Below, piece by piece: positions 58,961-64,000 of a stretch of DNA of 64,000 bases. Below the pieces are notes generated by a model. That model was not told where the DNA came from, did no database searches, and worked only from the letters and a program-made list of their open reading frames with translations. The translations under genes were made by a program, and so were the position numbers. Where the stretch lies: assembly GCA_947044405.1 (NCBI GenBank), contig CAMRHE010000358.1, positions 496,001 to 560,000 of the forward strand. Direction: 5' to 3'. The stretch comes from Leptodactylus fallax (taxonomy: Eukaryota > Chordata > Amphibia > Anura > Leptodactylidae). The stretch's first letter is position 1; every line of letters begins with the position of its first letter.

Positions 58961-60065
58961 GAACATCTGTCTCAAATCTCCTGGCACCCTAGACGGGAGT
59001 GATCAAATCTTGTTTGTGACGCAGCTGCCTTGGTCCAATTTTTTTTTTTCACTACCTCTTGGCAAAAGTTCATCTTTTGGATTAAGGAATTATATGGCTG
59101 TAATTCATTATACCTATTCAGGGGCAGAAATCATCGACTACTGCTAATAGCTTATTAGAACTTTACAGATTTATTTTTCTTGTCAGTCTGACTTTGTCTT
59201 AGTAGTATAATGTATCGCCTGATTTCTTCACTCTTCCATGACTTTGTCTTAAGTACATTCATGTCACTCTTTAAGAAAGTCAAAACTAAATCTTAAAAAA
59301 GACACCACTCAGTATGGAAGGTGTGCTAACTGGTTGATATATCTATGTAAATATGCCAAAAATGCAGTTTCCATAATAAAAGGGGATATCCAAAAAGACT
59401 TGTCACAAGGATCAGTAACATTGTGTGAGCTGGCACCAGCATTCTCCTAGTGAAAGGACCATGCCACTATTGAGTACCTAAAGCTGCAGGGAATCTGCCA
59501 CAACTCCTTCATTTCCACAACAGGAATCAATCACAGTTCTTGTAACTATACTGAAGTCAACATCTAACATGTCCCCCAACCCAATTTTGACTTCAAAGTG
59601 GTTGTCTGCAAGACACCCCTTTCCCAATATACACACTGGCATTTAGCAGATCACAAAGGGCCAAGCAGCTGAAACTTTCATCGATCAATTATTTTATTGT
59701 TGGGTGAATCTGTAGGCATTATATGTGCTCATTGAAACTTTACCCGTGTAATATAACATTGCATCAGGGCGTCTAGAACATAAGCTGCCTCAATGACGTG
59801 CATCCTTCTATGATGCACATATGCTACAAAAATGTCAGAGCAGCCACTTGTTAGCAAACAGCTCTATGCTATTGATTTTATCGTAGGCATCAAGCTTGGA
59901 ATAATATCTCACCCTTTCCTTGAACCCCACATATGCTCAATAGAAATGCATAGACAGTGGTCTGTATGGGCTGCCAGCTGTAACGTGTCTGCATAAACCA
60001 CAACGTAGTGCCGGATCCGTCACATGACATTAAAATGGGTTCTGTCTCACACAACCCAAAGTCTA

Positions 60066-61926
60066 CACATTGAATAGCCACTTTATTACACCCTTTCATG
60101 ACTGGAGCTTCCCTGTATGGAAACTAGGTATGGTCATCTGTGCTAAATTAGTCAGGGCCAGTATTTCAAGAACTGCCAACCTTGTGGGTTTTTCATTCAA
60201 CAATGTTGAGAGTATTCCCAGAATGATGTGATTTGGGGGCTGATCTGAGGGTTTCTGTTATTTTCACCATAGAAAACATAAGTCTCCAGCACAATACAAT
60301 CATCCACTTTTATTAACAGAACATGTAAAATCCACAAAGATGTGTACTACAGTGTAATACAGGGGTGGTGGCAGCTGGTTTTTAGCAGAATTGTCTAATT
60401 CAATTTTTCCGACATCGCTGAGATTTTAACTAAGGTACAGGTGGTGAGCAGGCGCCAAAGCCACGTGGTCTATTCTGTGTCAGACAGCAGAGTCATGGCT
60501 GCAGTGCCTTCGATCAGAGACATCCCCCTCTGACGTGATCACAACATCTGAGGAGTTCTGTTGATTTCACTCCCCCCCCCCCCCCAGGACAGCTTCCATG
60601 ATCTTATGAAGGCTCCCAGGCCTGCCACATTATCCAACTATTTAAGCCTTGTTGTATTGTAGTCTATGGTACAAGTGATCTAATGCCCCCTGGTGAATGG
60701 ACAGCTGAAAAAAAAACTAAAAGTAAAATGAAATAAATAAATTAAATGTTTAAAAAAAATAAAATAAATGAAGCTCACTGAACTTTTAGTTTTTTGGGGG
60801 GTTTTTTGGTTGGAGGGATTTATAATCAAAAATAAGAAAATTAAGATTAATAGGGATTTCTTTTTATGATTGCTTTATTAGTTTTTCTCTCTCCCTTACA
60901 TTCATTTTTACAAAGATTACATTTTTCTGTCGCTGAGACGGGGCTAGAACCTGTGACCTAGACAAGGTAGTGGCAATATATTTTTTTTTTTTTATACCTT
61001 GTGCCCCCCATAAAGGTCATAAAATTTTGGGAGGCCTTCTCTATGGGAAGTCCAGCAGTATTAACAGCCGGCTCCCTGGTTCTGCACCCGCACAATTTTA
61101 CACAGCTGCTTAACATTTCAAGGACATACAGGCACATCCCTGCAGGACTAAGAGTGGACTCTCTAGATATATATATCTATATATATATATATAGATATAT
61201 CTATATATATACAGTCAATAGATGGTTTAGAATCAGTTAAAATCTGATGAGGGTGCAAATGCACAACCTCACCAATTTTTGCATGGATGGACTATCATTA
61301 GTTTCAGTGCCATTGCTTTCTAAGAGCAAAAGAAAAGTCAGACTCCAGTGGGCAAAAGAGGGCAAATATTGCATCAGTGAGGAGTACAAAAACTTTGCCA
61401 GATGAATCCAGACTTCTATTGCACCATGCTGATGGGAGAGTCAAATTTGGAAGAAGCAGAATGAATCGATGAACCCTTCCTGTCAGATGGAGTGCTGGTG
61501 TGGGGAATTTTCTTGGCAAATTCTGGGTCTACAGATACTCATGAATAAGCATTTGGACAGTAGGGCTTACCTAATGTTAGCAATGTGACTGTCCAAGTTC
61601 ATCCCCATGGATACTTTTGAGCAAAAAAACGTACCATGCCACAAGGGTTATATAATCATGGATTGCTTCCAGGAACATTACAGCAAGCATTCTTTGCTTC
61701 CATGGTCTTCATAGCCCTCATATCTTAATCCTACAGAACATCTCTGGGGCAAGGTAGAATGGGCCATACAGATCATGTCACTATGTCCATCTAACAACTG
61801 CAACAAGCTATCCTCTCTGTGCAGAACACTTTCAAAACCTAGTGAAATCTACGCCATGATAAACTGGTCAAAACAGGTCCAAAGCACTTCTAGATGTGTG
61901 GTCTCTAATACAGTGGCCATTCACTG
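60066..61926 (+). pseudogene. decayed Tc1-like transposon (fourth lineage) with internal insertion
   Basis: Inverted ends resembling CATTGAATAGCCACTTTATTA and CAGTGAATGGCCACTGTATTA are each next to TA. The plus strand near 60155-60210 keeps an N-terminal trace (GCCAGTATTTCAAGAACTGC region), and 61335-61860 keeps catalytic-domain traces (CAGATGAATCCAGA, GTGTGGGGAATTTTCTTGGC, TCATATCTTAATCCTACAGA then ACATCTCTGGGG) with many stops. Between about 60240 and 61240 the sequence is unrelated and includes A/T runs, a C run and an AT repeat, so the copy was interrupted after it died or while decaying. Confidence 0.65.
61167..61211. repeat. (AT)n microsatellite with GATAT variants
   Basis: An imperfect ATAT tract with interspersed CTAT/GATAT steps, within foreign sequence inside the Tc1 relic. 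Confidence 0.9.
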
Positions 61927-63039
61927 TATGTACATTGCAATGTGGGGAAGTATTAACTGACAACAAATAATTTCTCTCAGATGTCTATATTTAGGAACTG
62001 AATGAACGACAGATTTTTTTCTACATATTATGGTTCATAGTCATAGACATTATATTTATGAAGCAGGAATCAGAAGAGCTATATGACCGTCCCACAATTG
62101 TAGTACATTGATTGTCTGATATTTTGTTGTACATACAGTAAATTGCATGAACATTTCATGAAAGCAGCATTTTTAGTGCTTTCCTATAGATTTCAGCTCC
62201 AGCTGAAAAGGTTAAAAAAAAAACTTTATGTTCAGACAGATCCTTATAGTTATAGGGTAAGTATTTAAGTGTCTGCAAATACTTAGTACTCTAGACAATA
62301 GTGAGAAATGATTAAACAATCATATTGTCTTATTATACAGTTAGCATAGGACAGGGATGGGCAGTCGCTGCATTCCTGATATAACTGAACTGTATCTGAC
62401 TCGATGTACGGCCAGCCCATCCCTGTCCAATACTACATATCCTTCATGTAAAAAGACATCTCATAGATACATAAGTATGATGTGCACCGTAACCTCGAGG
62501 TGGAGAATGCTATGTTAAATATGAAACGGAATGAATGACATATGGTGATATCTTTTCCATCAGTGGAAACAAGAAGCTAAGCCTTTTCTACACCAGCATT
62601 GTCTGGTCTTAGCACAGGTTAAGGAGCACAAAGGGTGTAAGAGGAAGTGATGAGGAAAGGAAAAAGTGACTCCTCATTTTAGCCATTTACTCATTTCCTT
62701 GCCTGAGTGCCAAACTGTTAGGGAATACAAAAATGAATGTTTTGTGGGTGACCACTGAAGTGGATATCCTGTGGATAGACTCTCACTACGACATATGACG
62801 GTGAACCTAGCAAATGCAAATGGAACACCCACGTGCTGAGTGCAATTTTTTATAATAACTGTACTGGGAAAAAAAAAATCTATAATGGAAAATGGAAAAA
62901 GAAAATACATACACATTTTTCTTTATACTAGGTTCTGGAAGAATATAAAGAAAATAGAAGACATTTCTTCACGCAACAAAATATGGTATAAAGGTGTAAG
63001 AGACAGCCAATGTTGTCTTAAGCTTCATTTGTCTGTATA

Positions 63040-63971
63040 AACTGTTAATGTTGAATGTATTTCTGTGATTCTGTTCCTTTAAGACAGCAGCCATTGTAAT
63101 TGTGACATGATGCTGGAGTGAGACCCCCCCCCTTTTATGTCAGCCTGCCTGTTCTGCAGACAGAGTGTGAGCAGAGAAGCAGGAAGTAACGAGACAGAGA
63201 GCAGCAGCCATCTTGGCAAGTGTTGTATTGAACTGGTGTGGAGATTTTTCTGTACAGCTAAGCTGTATCTTGGTCCAGAGACAAACAGAGTGTAAAGAGA
63301 CAACAGGACTAGTGAGTCCACGTGAAAGGAACTGTGCTCAGTGGCTGATCAGTGAGACTGACATTGTGACTGTGTATATGGATACCACAGATAGAGACTC
63401 GCAGTGCTGTTGATGTACTGGACAGCACCTGCTAAATCCCGGCTTACATCCCAGCTCAGTGTATGGATTCGGCAGGACTGTCAGTGTGCTGAGTGGAATC
63501 TGCTGTTGGATTACATTGCATTCAGTTGGTTTCCCTGTCTGTTAAAGAGGACTTCATTTCTCCCAAGATCCTGATAACCGTGAGGAGAGGACGCTTCACT
63601 ATAAAAGAAAGGACCGACTTTGGGCCCCACCGCGCGCTTCTACGGACTGTAAGCGGTCCACCTGGACCACTGGGGAAAAGGGGGTGCACCCAAATGTGAA
63701 GTCAGGGTCAGTTAGGGATAGTTTTGAGTATATTGTTCATTCAGTGTCCATACTGCAGAAGTGGACAGAGTAAAAGTAGAAACCATTGCAGAATTTGCCT
63801 TGAAATTGTTCATGCTATATTGTATATTTTGCTTGTCTTTAGCCCTGTCATTTTACCTTTAACTAGCCTTTATTAACTTATAGTAAATATATATTTTTTT
63901 TCTTGAACTACCGCGTGTGCGTTCATTTCTGGTTGCGGAGTCCAAACCACCTGCCTTGCTCTCGGTTCACA
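63040..63971 (+). mobile_element. LTR of an LTR retrotransposon (left boundary approximate)
   Basis: A GC-moderate block ends in TTCACA at 63971, immediately followed by a primer-binding-like sequence. Inside are a TATAAAAG box (63600-63607), a GC-rich stretch (CACCGCGCGCTTCTACGG) downstream of it, and a possible AGTAAA polyadenylation signal (63882-63887) before a T-rich stretch. Several TGT starts between 63010 and 63056 could be the left end; no target duplication can be tested because the element runs off the window. The short frames inside are not genes. Ty3/gypsy-like is my guess, not shown. Confidence 0.6.
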
Positions 63972-63974
63972 AAT

Positions 63975-63993
63975 TGGCGTAGTTGGCAGGATC
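63975..63993 (+). other. putative retrotransposon primer-binding site
   Basis: TGGCGTAGTTGGCAGGATC starts three bases after the LTR end and begins with TGG, as sites complementary to the CCA end of a tRNA do. I cannot assign the tRNA. The internal region continues past the window. Confidence 0.5.
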
Positions 63994-64000
63994 CGCTTAC

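Larger units (their letters stand above)
58961..63039. other. region upstream of LTBP1S (probably intron of the long isoform)
   Basis: No host exon recognised. It contains the old Tc1 relic (60066-61926) with foreign sequence inside it, a poly-C run of about 16 bases at 60571-60587, T and A runs, and an AT microsatellite (61167-61211). From 58961 to 60060 and from 61930 to 63039 I see nothing that looks like a gene. Confidence 0.6.

Overview
The window looks like vertebrate nuclear DNA, most probably from a frog or toad. It has one widely spread multi-exon gene with canonical GT-AG splice sites, introns of 2.5 to 19 kb, and an intron fill dominated by terminal-inverted-repeat DNA transposons: Tc1, hAT-type with 8-bp target duplications, Kolobok-type with TTAA, and PIF/Harbinger-like with 3-bp TTA or TAA. 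This mixture of palindromic elements is typical of anuran genomes. The amphibian assignment is inference; the vertebrate assignment follows from the gene.

The gene, on the minus strand, is ltbp1 (latent TGF-beta binding protein 1). The window holds the first exon of the short isoform (LTBP1S, start codon 58516-58514) and six downstream exons: 38711-38935, 35984-36252, 23671-23773, 19164-19235, 14274-14396 and 7051-7218. Splice phases (1,1,0,1,1,1,1) keep one frame of 394 complete codons. In order they encode a signal peptide, a cysteine-containing N-terminal segment, an EGF-like module, a basic/His-rich linker, the first 8-cysteine (TB/hybrid-type) module, a calcium-binding EGF module, and most of the second TB module. 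The rest of the gene lies beyond position 1. The long-isoform exons would lie beyond 64000. The short-isoform exon contains a consensus 3' splice site inside its signal-peptide codons, as expected if the long isoform splices into it.

Mobile elements fill the introns. Three Tc1/mariner transposases have different catalytic spacing: DD38E (1-888, open to the window edge), DD34E (3416-4438, intact 340 codons, inside 211-bp inverted repeats) and DD35E (49289-50306, one frameshift). Two much older Tc1 relics lie at 27460-28651 and 60066-61926. Non-autonomous elements include hAT-type copies at 6869-6968, 17298-17454 and 48352-48756 (the last with GACTCC hexamer arrays), Kolobok-like palindromes (one carrying a nested 617-bp element), Harbinger-like elements, and two mariner-type MITEs, one split by a 458-bp insert with 17-bp flanking repeats. 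There is also a 5'-truncated retroposed fragment (7420-7702), an L1-like relic, a 31-bp minisatellite (37861-38201), and an LTR retrotransposon end with primer-binding-like sequence at the right edge (about 63040-63993).

I see no second host protein-coding gene, no tRNA or rRNA gene, no CRISPR array and no operon-like system. The most informative features are the dual-use signal-peptide/splice-acceptor segment, the intact SB-length Tc1 transposase, and the GACTCC-array hAT element.
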